A stretch of DNA of 64,000 nucleotides from Gossypium raimondii (Eukaryota; Streptophyta; Magnoliopsida; Malvales; Malvaceae), in contig NC_068570.1 of the NCBI RefSeq assembly GCF_025698545.1, positions 59,105,924 to 59,169,923 on the forward strand. Direction: 5' to 3'. Positions 21,996 through 34,853 of the stretch are shown piece after piece (within the stretch, counting starts at the first letter, position 1; every line of letters begins with the position of its first letter). The translations under genes and the position numbers were made by a program. The notes beneath the pieces are model-generated. The model ran no database searches. It saw only the letters and a program-made list of their open reading frames with translations, and was not told the DNA's origin.

Positions 21996-24900
21996 ATAAA
22001 TTTTATTCTTTTATATGTTGATGTAGTAAATATATAAATCTATCATAAAAAATATAAAATATATGTTTATTTTCATAAATTTTTAATATATTTTAATATT
22101 TACTATAAATAAATTTTATTATTATAAAATTTATATGAATTAATTATAAATAAGTAGATATATGAACTATATGTAATGTAATTGTTTATTAATAAAATTT
22201 TGTTTAACATAAAAAATTAATATATATTATTTAACATGGAATATAATTATTTATTTTACATATATAATTTAATTTAATGTAATACCTTTAATAATCATTT
22301 TTATTCTCACATCATCGCTATAGCTATGTTTGAATCTAAACACACACTCCATCACTGTTTTTAATATCACTGTTATCATATCTAATATTATCACTACAAG
22401 AACTAATCTTACCGTTTTTCATGCTATATATGTGTTGGTTGTAAACTGTTTGAAAATCTATTTAAATTTTATAACTTAATTTTCCCTCTAAAATAAAATA
22501 AATTTTGGTTTCCTCCCTAAATTCATTTATGCATTTTAACTTTAAATTTTTGTTTAAAGTTTAGAATAATGTTTAGCGAGAGGTAAAGTGATGTTTTAAA
22601 CCTACAATTTTATTCTGGTTAAAAGCAAACTCATAGCAATGAGATCATTGGCGGATCCAGAAATAGGATTTAGGGGATAAGAGTGAAGTTAGAAATTTTT
22701 TGAGGGCGTGATGATGATCGAAGATTTGAAGAATGAAGATCGAAGAATAGATGAGAAATTGAGAGGAGAAAACCCGAAAAGAAAGAGAAATTTGAGGACG
22801 AAAAACTGTGTGTATTTTTGCTTAACTGCCTCCCCTAAATGGATTGGCTAATAAAGGTAAATAACGGTACCCAGAGACAGCCTGGCCTACCCCCGTACGC
22901 ACCGTTTCACTAACATCTAAAACAAGTCGCTTAACTCTAGCATTTACCCCCTCCCCAGTACGCATCGTTTCATTAATAATAACCAAAAACACAATGTTTT
23001 AACAGAATAACAAACATTAACAGAATTATAAATGAAATCAGGAAATTAGCCGTTGAAGTCTGCTTAATCTTGTATCAGGGCGGAATTAAATTATATATTT
23101 TTATGATAATAAAAATGTAATTTCGTCATTTTAGTAGCTTATATCTTTATAATTTTTAGAGAATTAAATCAAATTTTTATCAATTGTGGGGGCCAAAGTG
23201 TAATTTTACAATTACTAATTTAAAATTTTTTATATTATAAATGGCCTAAATAAAAAATTTGCCATTATAGAGGAGACTGGGACCCTGTCAACCCCTAAAT
23301 CCACCCTTAAATGGGACATTTATGCATTTTATTCTTTCATAGATGTCGTAAATATTCATTTCCACAAATGTTAATTACATTTATAATCACGTCACATTAA
23401 ATGTATCATTTCACCTCATTTTTAGTATTGTTTTAAATTTAATGATGATTAAGTGTTATCTCGGTTTGTATTGTTGTTGTTATAATAATTTAAAGGACGT
23501 AAGTTCAAATGTATTTAAATACACAATATCTTCTCTTTTAGGGATTAAGAACATTGTATCTAGAGAAAAAATATATAAATAATGTATTAAAATAAAAAAA
23601 AAACAAAAATTAAGATTCGATATAAAAATAGAAGTCATTTTTTTTAAAATTATCACCTATTTTTATTTAATATTTAAAAAAATAATTTTTTTATCAAAAC
23701 ATTTTTCTCATATAAATGAAAACATTAAGGGCTCGCGAGGAGAGCTCGTGAGCTAGGTTCGTATGCATGTTATTGGGGGTTTGTAGGTAGAGGATGTAAA
23801 GTCAAACGCGTGGTACGATAAACATATGTTAAGTCTAGAGCAATATATGTGTTGGCGTGCATGGAGCCTACCTAGAATATTATTTTGATGAATGGTAACC
23901 GTATCTTATAAATACCCGACTCCCCTCACCATATCTTATAAATACAACGAAAACACTCAACAATTCTGAATGAAGGTGAGTTGTGTTTTTAATTACACTC
24001 ATTTCGATCTCAATGCATTTTAGATTAGTCAAAGTTTTAGATTCATATTTTAGGTTGGACTTAAACACGCATAAAGTGTGTTAACAATGGCAAAACTAGG
24101 GAGGTTGACAGAGGCCCGACACACCTAAAATGAAATTTTTTTCATTTAAGTCCCTTTATAATTTATAAAATTTTAAATTAGTAATGATAAAATTACATTT
24201 TGGCTTTCCAAAAATGATAAAAATTTGATTTAATCTTTTAAAAATTATAAAGATATAAGCTATTATAATGGTGAAATTATATTTTTACCATCGTAATTAT
24301 ATACAATTTAATTTCAACCTCAAAAGAATTTTCTACCTTCACCCTATTATTTAAGTTAAATCTATATCTGACTTAACCCGACCAAACAACAGACATAATA
24401 TTAAGCATGGATTGTTAAGCTGAAATGGGAGACTCATGCCAATCACTTTACCAGCAATGTCAGCATACTTTGTTTGAAAACTTAATCTACTTTATCAGCA
24501 GTGTTTCGGTCGGCAAGGTGAGTCGAACTCCATCACCGGCCATGAATTTTAGCAAAATATGTTGTATTCAAACCCGGTTGGTTGCTTAGTCGGCAAGTCA
24601 CATAAAAAAAAAGTAAAGGTTAAAATAACCTAATGGTCCCTGCACTTTTCAAAAATTAGGAATTAGTTTCTCTATTTTTCGGATTTCAAAATTTAAATTA
24701 ATGACAATGTCTTTTTTAATTACATGATTATCAAATGAGTAGTTTTTATATTTCAAAATGTCAAAACAATAAATTTAACAAAAAATTTAACTATATTAAC
24801 AGAGACTAGAGGCACATTTTAACAAAATAATTTTTGTTTGCTTTTTTTCGTAATTTTATATCATATTTAAATAAAATAATTATAAATTATAAATTCAAGG

Positions 24901-25349
24901 ATTAAACACGTATTTAATATAATATTAAAATACAAGTTCATTACCATTCGATTAATATTAATTATTGAATAAATTTTAAATGAATATATTTTTACATAAA
25001 ATATTTTCTTTTATTCACATTGTGGGTATGACGGAATCTAGTGTAGATAGAAGGATTTACTTGCAATAATAATTAAATTAATTTATTATGAACTATTATT
25101 CTATTGATCCTCTTAGTTAAATGTTTTAACTCTACAAGTATGCAGGGACGAAGTTAGAATTTTTTTTAAGGGGTTGAAATTAAATTGTAATTTTTACGAT
25201 AGTAAAATGCAATTTTATCTTTATAATTTTAAAGGACTAAATCAAAATTTTATCATTTTAGGGAGGTCAAAGTGTAATTTTACATTTTATGGGCGAGCCC
25301 TAGCAGCAGTATGATTAAATGAATATCATGTGTTTGTTTTGATTTTTTA

Positions 25350-25855
25350 GAGGTAATTGCATTAAAATTTCCTAAACTATAGACTTAATTCTAAATTGGT
25401 CCCTAAATTTCAAATCATTCTAATTACATTCCTAAACTATCGAGGTTATATCAATTATGTTCTTTTGTTATTAAGATCGTCAATTTAAATGTTAAATGAC
25501 ACGTTAGATCTTATGTGACATAATTTAAAATAAAATTTTAAATAAATATTGTAAAAATAGATGTTTTAAAATTTTAGTTTTGAAGTTTTCAAGCTTTTAC
25601 GAAGTTTTATTATTCATTCACTTTTAGTTTTTACTTTTAAATGTCATGCGACAACATTCTATTTCTTTCAAATTTTCTTTTTAAATTTAGCTGCATAAGA
25701 TTTGACATGTTATTTAACAATTAAATTAATAGTTTTAATAACGAAAGGATTTGGTTGATATAATTCGATAATTTAAGATGTAATTAAAATGTTTTGAAAT
25801 TTGGGGACCAATTTAAAATAAAAATTATAATTTGAGGATGTCTAATGTAATTAAC
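25350..25855. mobile_element. MITE-like inverted-repeat element
   Basis: Same family as the element at 12072-12590. The left arm contains GAGGTAATTGCATT and TAAATTGGTCCCTAAATTTC; the right arm in reverse contains GAGTTAATTACATTAGACAT and AATTGGTCCCCAAATTTC. Arms are about 130 bp. No coding capacity. Confidence 0.6.
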
Positions 25856-26277
25856 TCTTTTTAATACCGCATAAAGACGTTACCCTTGGTTTTGGTAGTA
25901 GTGGACCAAATAAATATATTATTACACGTGAATAACATGTGTTCTTTGTTTAAAGACATTACTCTTTCTAGTCTTGCTAATAGATTTTTATGTCCCTAAA
26001 ATTTTCAATTAGGTATATTTTGGTACCTGAACTTGATAACTAGGTCCGTTTTAGTTCTTAAAGTTGGATTCCATTAAAAATTGATAGTGCGACACTCTAA
26101 GGTTGTGCTATGTCATCAGCTGAAAATTTTTAAAAAAAATTCAGGTGATGATATGGCATAATCTCAAAGTGCCACGTTATCGACTTGTTTACATTTGTTA
26201 AGTTTAGGGATCAAAATGGACTTTTTATTTCATTCACTATTATTAAAATTCATGTAACAAATGGTTATAAAATAAGC

Positions 26278-26551
26278 ATAATGCAAAGTTTAGCCCTCAA
26301 TGTTTATATTTTTTTGTCAATTTGACCCATTTCTTTTAGTTAAATTTAGCCATTAACTATTCAAGAAGAGTCAAATTGTTTCTTTTTTTAAATGAAAATG
26401 TTGAATAAAACATTAATTTTAACGATATTGGCATGGTAACCTGTGTGGTAGTCCATATGTACTTCATATTGACATAACACTATTTGTCTCATATGTCACA
26501 TCAAAAATAATTTAAAATTATAATAAAATATTTAAAAGTCAAAATTCAAAA

Positions 26552-26586
<35 letters not shown>

Positions 26587-26816
26587 AAAATAGCATGAAG
26601 TATAAGTGGATTGCAATGCGAGCTGTTATGTTTAAAAAATTAATATTTTAGTCAATATAGTCATTAAAAAAATAGCAATTCGACTTTTTCTGAAAGGTTG
26701 ATGGTCAAATTTGGCTCTTTTTAAAAGGTTAAGAGTCAAGTTTAGCTCGTAAAAAAAAAGGCCAATTTAACAAAAGATCTAAACGTTAAAAGCTAAATTT
26801 ATCATTATACCTTATA
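26278..26816. mobile_element. Inverted-repeat element with a central TA microsatellite
   Basis: The left arm ATAATGCAAAGTTTAGCCCT pairs with the right arm read in reverse, ATAATGATAAATTTAGCTTT, and similarity continues for roughly 90 bp. The centre holds a TA dinucleotide run of about 15 units at 26554-26583. Related text appears at 40890-41490. Confidence 0.55.
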
Positions 26817-26919
26817 AAAATAATTATTTAAACATGAAGCAAGTTAGATACAAATATTTTAATTTTTTAAATTTTCTTTTATACATGTAAATGACTATAT
26901 AATCTTTCACATATACGAG

Positions 26920-27075
26920 TCGGTTGAGTATTAACTCGATTGGCATGAGCATTGTTACCCATGCAAGAGAATATGAGTTCGAGTGCGCGCTGAAGTGCAT
27001 TATCCTCTTATATATTTATGGGTTGGGGAGAAACTATGGGTAGTTCTAAACATTGTGTCACAAAGAGCATATATG
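26920..27075 (+). repeat. tRNA-like SINE, copy 1
   Basis: Has an A-box-like TTAACTCGATTGGCATGAGC and, about 38 bp on, a B-box-like GAGTTCGAGTGCGC, as in tRNA-derived SINEs. The tail contains CTATGGGTAGTTCTAAACATT. Five further copies lie in this window. It is not a tRNA gene: no cloverleaf closes. Confidence 0.65.
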
Positions 27076-27167
27076 AAAAATCATTCACATATATAAAAAA
27101 AAATTAAATATATTCATATTAAACACATACAACGATTCGATGAGTTAAAAACTACAATAAAAAAAAT

Positions 27168-30100
27168 CTACCAATCACTATAAAGTAATGAATCACCAAA
27201 ATTATAATCTACGACTGGCTTGAACTCATCGTTCCATTGTTGTTGTCCAAAGAATAATCCATCGCCATTATTAGGGTTTGAAAAGCTTAAAACTTGAGAT
27301 GTTCCTTGATGATGATGATGATGATGATCACTTGTAAACGAAAATTGATTTAATTTTCCAGGAAAATTTTCAATTTCTTTCTCACCTAAAAACTCCAAGC
27401 TGTTTTCTGATTCTTCAGTACTGCATGTTCTTGAAATTGCTGAAATATTTTGCATATTCCAATTAATATTAATATTATTATCATTATTTTTATTATTGTT
27501 ATTTTTCTTCTTGTTTTGCCAATCTAATGCATGTTTTCTGCATGTAACATCACGTTTAAAGATTCTGCATACTGTCCAAACTTCCTGCAAAAAATAAAAA
27601 CAATTTTTTTTATTGTTAATTTAGTATTTCTATTATTCTATACTTTTTTAATTAAATCTCGAATTTACAATCACGATAAACACGATGAGAACAGAAAAAA
27701 AAAAAAAACAGGTTCAACACTTGTTTGGGTTCTTGTACTATAGTGAAATTCTTGCTTTTGGGTTATTTTACAATTTTTTTTGGTCGCTTTGTACGTCTAT
27801 TTTCATTCTGTCTATCACGCTAGTTCTTGACGATTTTTGTTAAAAAAAATCTCTTTGAGGTTGTTTAAGTCAATCAAATGAGAACATGTGGACAATAATA
27901 AAAGGGCTAAAGTGAAATTTTCACTATAATACAAGGGCCAAAACACAATATTAAGCCTATTATCAAGGGGTGAATATATGTGGGATTTTTTTTTTTAAAT
28001 GAAAAAGGTCAATGAAGTTAAAGTGATGGAGGAAATGAAAGTGGGGAAAGAAAAAGTGACTCAAAAAATAGTAAAAGAGTCGGAATTTCACTATAGTATA
28101 GGGATCAAAGTGAAATTTACATTATAGTATAGAGCTAACCTGTTTTGGCCCCTGTACTATAGTGAAATTCTTGCTTTGACCCTTTTATTTATTTATCACT
28201 TTTCCCCTCTCTTTTCATTCCATCAATCACGTTAGCCCCTTGACTATTTCCGTTAAAAAAACACCATGTAAAAGGACGAAATGAGAAAAAGTTAAAGGCT
28301 AACGTGATAGATGAAATGGAAAAATAATGAAAGGAGCAAACTGAGATGGACAAAACGAAAATAGAGGAAGCAAAGTGACCCCCAACCAAAAAAAAAAGAA
28401 AAAAGAAAAAGGGTAAACTACAATAGAGGTCATCCGACTATGAAAAGTTATAAAATGATCATTCAACTATTCAATTTTGACTTTTTTAGTCACCAACTAG
28501 TTAACGTAAAAATGAAAACACCCAAAAATCCAAGATAGTTGAGTGACCAAAACAGACAAAACTGAGTAGTTAAGTGACCATTTTGTAACTTTTCATAGTT
28601 GGGGGTGACTATTAATGTAGCTTACCCCAAAAACAGTAAAAGGACCAAAGTAAAAATTTCACTACAGTAAAGGGGCCAAAATAGAAATTAAACCAAAAAG
28701 AAAGCAAAGCAAAGAAAGGGAAACACTGGTCTTACAGCTTCTTCAAAGTTGTCTTTGGCGTGATTTTGATCAAGTGGGAGACGAAATTCATGCATCATCC
28801 AATCAGTTTTAGTACCTTTACCAGCACTTCCTCTATAATAAACCAATGATTTCTTCAAACCAATGATGGAGTTATTGTGGTATTCTCCGACACCATAGAT
28901 TGGTTTGTCGATCCCAGTTGCTTTCCAAAACCCTGAAACTGTAACCCTGTTTGGTCTTATGCTGTTCTTGTACTTCCTCCCTCTCTTGCAAAAGAAATAC
29001 CATTCTTTCTCTCCCACTGTGCTGCTGATTTTGCTAACCTCTGCAAAATTTTAATCCATTATCATTCTATATGTATGTATGTATGTATGTATATGAAATC
29101 ATAGGCGAAGCAAGAAAATTGCTTTGAAAATTAGAGATGAATCATAAATTTCGGGAGACGTAATGTAATTTTACCATTATAATAACATGTAATTTCATAA
29201 AAATTTAAGGGCTAAATGACAAATCTACTGAGCTACTTCATGAATTTTGCACCCACAAAAATTGGGTGTGTGCAATGGAGAAGGATAGTTGTTGTAAATT
29301 TTTGTTTTGTTTTGTTGGCTCGATTTTTTGGAAGTTAAAGTATATTTTATCATTATACTAATTTATGATTTGATAAAGTTTAAAAGGTCTACATAGTAAA
29401 TATATCATTGGAAGTGGCCAAGGCCAGCTTGCTCCCTTATCTTTGCTTAAGTTAGGGGTTGAGCCTCTCTAAAATGAAATTTTTTTCTATTTAAGTACCT
29501 TTTATAATTTATAAAATTTTAAAATTAGTATTGGTGAAATTGTATTTTGACCTCCTCGAAAATAATAAAAATTTAATTTAATCTTTTAAAAATTATAAAT
29601 ATATAAGCTATTAAAACGGTGTGATTATATTTTTACTATTGTAAAATATATAATTTAATTCTAGTCCCCAAAAATTTTATGATTTGGCCCTTGAATAACA
29701 CATTTAGATGTGCTTAAACCTTAACCTCTAATTTATTATAAGAGTAACGATGCAAATTAAATTAGAACATGAATGTTTTGAACACTCATGCAAATGAGAG
29801 AATAGGTAGATGAAACAATCCCAAGCCCCAAATAATCGAAGTAGAACATTGTTCATATACTATATATATATATATATATATGGGTGGATTTAAGGGGGCT
29901 AGCAAGGGTCTACTTTCTTAAAATGGAAAAAATTTATTTAGACTTTTTACAATTTATAAAATTTTAAATTAATAATGATAAAATTAAACTTTGGTCCCTT
30001 AAAATGATAAAATTTTGATTTAATCCTATAAAAAAATATGTAATTTAATTCTGACCCATATATATATACTCTTTAATCCATTTTTCTTCAAGAATATGAA

Positions 30101-30384
30101 ACAAGAGCGAATCAACTCAACCAAAAATTTTCAAAAAAAGAAAAAAAAAAGAAATGGAAAATCATACTTGGAAGATCCCAAGGATCAAATTTGTAGATAT
30201 CAACATGCTTGATTAAATCAATGGTGAAGAGCTTCTTCTCCACTTTCCTCTTGAGATAAAACCCTACTAGTTCTTCATCTGTGGGATGAAATCTAAAACC
30301 AGGTAGCAATATATCTTCTTCTTCTTCTTCTGCTGCTGCTGCTGTATTACAACTTACCATTTTCTCCATCTCCACATCTTCCAT
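27168..30384 (-). CDS. NAC transcription factor, NAC042/JUNGBRUNNEN1 type, 3 exons
   Basis: Plant-specific DNA-binding transcription factor. Exons 30384-30168, 29040-28736 and 27584-27168 join (GT-AG) into 312 aa. The NAC domain spans about 27-185: [87 protein letters not shown] and [11 protein letters not shown]. These match the NAC042 group closely. A Glu/Ala-rich run (GAA/GCA repeats) precedes the domain. The C-terminal activation region has an Asn-rich stretch, a six-His run and ends LLYSDW. A TATA-like box lies about 90 bp upstream. Intron 2 is 1151 bp and packed with MITE-like repeats. Confidence 0.95.
27700..28400. repeat. Two copies of an inverted-repeat family in NAC intron 2
   Basis: The phrase GTACTATAGTGAAATTCTTG occurs near 27735 and 28152, and its inverted counterpart GTGAAATTTTCACTATAATA / GTGAAATTTACATTATAGTA near 27912 and 28111. 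Each copy is about 230 bp. Together with the next element they fill most of the intron. Confidence 0.55.
28410..28626. mobile_element. MITE-like element, about 215 bp, in NAC intron 2
   Basis: The left arm GGGTAAACTACAATAGAGGT and GACTATGAAAAGTTATAAAA pairs with the right arm in reverse, GGGGTAAGCTACATTAATAG and AACTATGAAAAGTTACAAAA. Arms are about 70 bp. It shares wording with the larger elements at 31752-32268 and 53095-53580. Confidence 0.6.
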
Positions 30385-30471
30385 TTTCTTCTCCTTTTGT
30401 TATATATATTTTCTCTTTCTTTTTCTTGGGGTGTTTGCCTTTTTATCACTTTGAGAATATAGAAGCATACC

Positions 30472-30479
30472 TTTATATA
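30472..30479 (-). promoter_or_regulatory. Probable TATA box of the NAC gene
   Basis: TATATAAA on the minus strand about 90 bp upstream of the start codon, with a C/T-rich leader between. Confidence 0.55.
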
Positions 30480-31286
30480 ATGGTATGAAAATTCTTTTGT
30501 TTTTTAGCCTAAGTCATAGTCTCTGACTGAATACCAATGGGGTTTGCTTGCTTGCTTTATTCTTCAATTCTTTATTTTATGTTGAACAACTTTTTTTTGA
30601 AGAAAAATGAGGAAATTGTTTCCTTTTAAGAAGTAATGGTTTGTAATTATAAATAATAAATGCATCGTGGAGGTCTCTGTACTAAAGTTAAATTGCATTT
30701 TGCTCCCTCAAAAATGGGTAGTTTAATTTCTGTGCGTTAGATCAATTGATCATTCTGTTAAAAATTACTTCTATTTCTATTGTTAAAAATATTCCGTCAG
30801 CAATGTCCGTTTTTAATTTTAACAGAAAGGACCAGTTTGCTCTTTGATCGAATATACAGGGATTAATTTACTCAAGTTTTTAGTAAAGTGGATAAAATAC
30901 AACCTATCTCTTAATATAAGAACCTCCATCGTACTTTTACCATTACAAACCCAATACATCCAAATCATTGTACATTGCCTATGGTTTACGTAAGGGTTTG
31001 CTATTGTTATGGTTTAATTCAGATAGGTAATCGAATTTTGGCTTAATTATGGTTTTAATCCTTAATTTATACTAAAATTTTAATATTTAACCTTTTAATT
31101 TTAATTTGGCATAATTTGATCTCTCTACTTTTTGTGTATATGTTACTATCATCATTAAAGTGATGATGTGGAATCTTCTTTTATTATATATTATTCAATC
31201 ACACAAATTAGAATTATATAAAAATTCAATCAATTTGGACCTATTGATAGTATATAAAACAAATGTCGAATTTTTTTTTAACAATC

Positions 31287-31455
31287 TCGTTATAGATTCT
31301 GATCATATCTGTTCTTTTTTATCAGAATGCCTAAAACTACTCATAACCCCTCCCCAATCCATAAATAGGAAGATAATGCGTTTCAGCGCACTCGAACACA
31401 CGCCCTCCTATATTGACAATAATATTCATGTCAATCAAGCTAAAACTCAATCGAG
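31287..31455 (-). repeat. tRNA-like SINE, copy 2
   Basis: Reverse-strand copy of the family at 26920: GGGCGTGTGTTCGAGTGCGC (B-box region) and TATGAGTAGTTTTAGGCATT tail are legible. The A-box side reads GATTGAGTTTTAGCTTGATT. Confidence 0.65.
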
Positions 31456-31751
31456 ATTAAACCTTGAATTTTAAATTTTGGTGATCAATTAATTAATAGA
31501 AATCAGGTGCTTCACGTTTTCTTTGTGATTAATACATGATTTACACTCCAAATATCAAGGTTTAGTAATTAATGATTGAATTAAATATTGTGAGCATCGG
31601 TAATCAACGAAGTATTATTATAATCTTATTCGCTTTGATCCAAAAGATTTTTTATGAGTTTTACGTTAGCTCTTATATTATTAGATAAAATAATATTTAG
31701 TCCCTGAATTTGATATTTTTTTTAAATTTGGTCTTTGAATTTTGATAGTTC

Positions 31752-32268
31752 GGTAAACTACATCTGAGGTCACTAAATTATTAGTATGTTTACGTTTTGG
31801 TTACTCGACTTTAAAAAAGTTACAAAATAGTGATTAAACTATTCGAAAGTTTTCATTTAAATCACTAGGCTGTTAAATCATTGTTGTATAACCTTCTCTG
31901 TTCGCACCTTCTTCACCAATCGAAAGCTCTCTTCCACAATTTAGTTTTTTTCATGGAATAGCTTTGAACGTCAGGAATCTGAGAACCAAAATCCAAACGG
32001 TTTTATTTTTCGATCTTCAACACTGACTGTCAAATCGACTTAGATTTAAGGTATGCACTTCTACTCGTCAATTCGTATCGACCCACCATGCTGATCGTTG
32101 AATCATAAGTTGGAGCTCTCTAGCCAGACTTTTTAAAAAATGAAAAACTTAACGACCTAGCGACTTAAACAAAACTTTTGAATAGTTCAGTGACCATTTT
32201 ATAACTTTTTTAAGTTGAGTGACCAAAAACTTACTAATAGTTTAGTGACCTTCATTGTAATTTATGAT
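31752..32268. mobile_element. MITE-like element with about 120-bp inverted termini
   Basis: The left arm contains GAGGTCACTAAATTATTAGT and GTTACTCGACTTTAAAAAAG; the right arm in reverse contains AAGGTCACTAAACTATTAGT and GTCACTCAACTTAAAAAAGT. Similarity extends about 120 bp inward. The centre (AAAGCTCTCTTCC, GACCCACCATGCTGATCG) also appears inverted in the relative at 53095-53580. Confidence 0.65.
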
Positions 32269-34402
32269 GGTTTACATTAGTCCTAGAACTTGACAAGTTT
32301 TCTTAATTTGATCCCTGAACTTCAATTCCGATAAGGTATGATCCGGTGACACTCTGAGATTATGCCACATCATTACTTGAATATTAGACATATACATATT
32401 TAAAAAAAAAAACAACTAAGTACTAGGACCAACACCAAAAAAAATTAAAATATCAAACTAGGAAAGTTTCCAAATTAGTCCCATTCTAAATATAAACTCA
32501 ATTTTTAAAGCATTGTCGGCAAAGGTGATGCCATGGACAGTTGGAGTCCTTTTTTAGAAAAAAAAATAATTATAGTTTTGGTCTCTAGCAATTATAATTA
32601 ATTCAATTTAACCCTTTTTAAAAAATTATTGACTTTTACTTAATTCAAAATTTTATAATTTCATTTTCATCCTACGAAATCTCTTGGTGTGTGTATATTG
32701 TAGCAGACCTCAAAAAATTTTAACGTGGGATTGAGGTGTATATATAATATATGTATGACTAGTATAAATGTGAAAGTACTTTTAAGTCCCTCTATAATTA
32801 TAAGACTGAATCAATTTAGTCCTTTCATTCAATTTAATCATTGTACTACTACAAATAATAAAATAAGACCAAATTGTAATATAATTAACAATTATTGCTG
32901 AAAATGACACGAATTTTTATAGTTTAACTCCAAAAAAAAATGCCATTTGCAGAACCATTAAAACATTCAAAATATTAACTTTGTTAAACCGTACATGTTG
33001 ACTTCGTTGAAATTTGGTCTTATTTAATTCTTTTTATTGCTATAAAGAATAAATCGATCCATTTAATCGTAGATGAATTTCAATAGATTTTTGTCATTTG
33101 ATTGGAATCCCAAAAGCCATAAAAGTTTGAATGCTTTTACAAAAAGTCATGATTTTTGTTTGAGTTTTGATTCTGTGTTGATCGATATGATACTGATAAC
33201 TTTAACTTTTCATTAAAGAGTAAAAATTATTATCGGGTTTCGATTTCCAGTATTAGAAAAAAAAAGTCAGTACGTTCATTGATATGATATTAATAAATTT
33301 AACTTTCTGTCAAAAATGAAAATTATTGGTTTGGGATGAAAATGAATTTGTGGTTAAAATTGAGATAAGTGATTTTTAAATTAAAGCATAAAATTAGGAT
33401 AAGATAATGCACTTGAAATACACCAAGACATAAATATAAATACAAAAGATAAGATTAATCAAAGATTCTTGTGGTCCCAAATAATAGAGGTTGGATCAAA
33501 TTAGGTTTTGGATTATTAAATGTATTAATTTGGTCTTTATTTAGTAAAAAGAATCGAAAAAGTCTAAATTGGAACGAACTTAACATTTACTATATAAAAA
33601 TGTGTTGAAAATTATTATTTTTAATTGCAATTCAATTCCAAATAAATGATTTCATTTACAGGGCCAAAAAACTTTAAAAATATTAATTTTTTAAACAATA
33701 AATGTTAAATCCATTCTGATTTGACCTTATCTGATTCTTTTTAACAGTACAGGGACCTTCTACTACATTCACCTCTCTCTCTCTCTCTAGTAGAGAATAT
33801 GTTAAACATGCAAAGTTTGGGTGTACATCATGATTTTCGAAACTGGATCGATTAGTCAAACCAATTGAATCGGAAACTGATTAAGATTAGGTCGATTGAC
33901 CCATGAACCGATTGAATTAGACTAAATTATTGGTTGAACTAGTTTTATTTTTAATAACTTTTTGGTCCGAAATATGACCCATAAATATGTTTGTTATGAT
34001 AATTATTTTTTTTAATTTTTTGAAATATTTTTAAAACTCATATCTTCATGTTTATGTGATTATGTCAAAATATATATTAAACAATGGACTAAATCAAATA
34101 ATATAAAAAATTTATAGATAAAAAGAAAAAAAAAAGAGCAAAAATGAGTAAAATTTTTTGTATGTACCTTTCTTTCTTTTCAAAATTTAAACCTTCTAAA
34201 TGTGAAACATTGAAAATATTTACTCATTCAAATTAAATTAATAATTTTACTTTTAACTTTACCTCTATTTTCTTTTCCTTTGCTTCTAAGAAAGAAGTTT
34301 AAGATTCTAGAATTAAATTATTGATATGACTCAATTTAAAACAAAATTATATCTAATCAAAGTTTGTATTTTTCTTATGGAAAAATAATAATTTAGAACC
34401 TC

Positions 34403-34520
34403 ATGTGTTAGCCTGATGATCAGGGTGTTCATCGCCCCAGGTGTAGTTTGAGTTCGAGTCGCGCTAGTCGCATCTATTAGGGTTTTGCCCTCCTCTTATA
34501 ATTCAAAAAAAAATTATTAT
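34403..34520 (+). repeat. Second SINE type
   Basis: An A-box-like TGTTAGCCTGATGATCAGGG and a B-box-like GAGTTCGAGTCGCGC are about 35 bp apart; the unit ends with CTCCTCTTATAATTCAAAA and a poly-A-like run. The body differs from the other SINE family in the window. Confidence 0.5.
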
Positions 34521-34764
34521 GCTTATTGTAAGTCCTGGCACAAAGCTTAAAATTGTCCATAATCCTTCTCTAGAGGTGCTCATGGGCGAGGTTTGAGCTT
34601 AGGCCCGACTGACCCGAAATATGAGCTTAAAATTTTACCCAAACTAGCCCATTTTTACAAAAAGACTAGCTCAAGCCTATTTTAGGGTTGCCCATTTTTC
34701 GAACCTAATATTTTTACTTAAATCTCCTCAAATTTCGGGACTTATCAACAAATTTACCCTTCTC

Positions 34765-34853
34765 CAACCTATAAATAGGAGGACAACACGCTTTAGCGCA
34801 CTCGAACCCACGTTCTCGTACATTAGCAATAATACTCATGCCAATCAAGTTAA
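34765..34853 (-). repeat. tRNA-like SINE, truncated copy 3
   Basis: Head half only: on the minus strand it reads ACTTGATTGGCATGAGTATT, then ACGTGGGTTCGAGTGCGCT, then CGTGTTGTCCTCC. The tail with the TATGGGTAG word is missing. Confidence 0.6.

Larger units (their letters stand above)
21996..27167. other. Repeat-rich intergenic block, no gene
   Basis: About 5 kb of AT-rich DNA. Recognisable pieces: copies of a dispersed family marked by GTAATTTTACCATT/ATCAAATTTTTATCATT at about 23080-23310, 24090-24350 and 25145-25310 (others at 29400-29710, 29880-30060, 43060-43220); an inverted-repeat element at 25350-25855; a palindromic unit near 26030-26230; another inverted-repeat element at 26278-26816; and a SINE at 26920-27075. 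A pair of TATCTTATAAATAC words near 23899 and 23931 may be an LTR promoter remnant. No reading frame is credible. Confidence 0.5.

Noticed and set aside
26920-27075. tRNA gene
   Set aside because: A/B-box-like motifs are present but there is no cloverleaf or acceptor stem, and several dispersed copies exist; SINE is the better reading.
30112-30167. Extension of NAC exon 1 past DLP
   Set aside because: The continuation is intron; family alignment requires a splice at CCA A|GTATG to reach KVSKISS.
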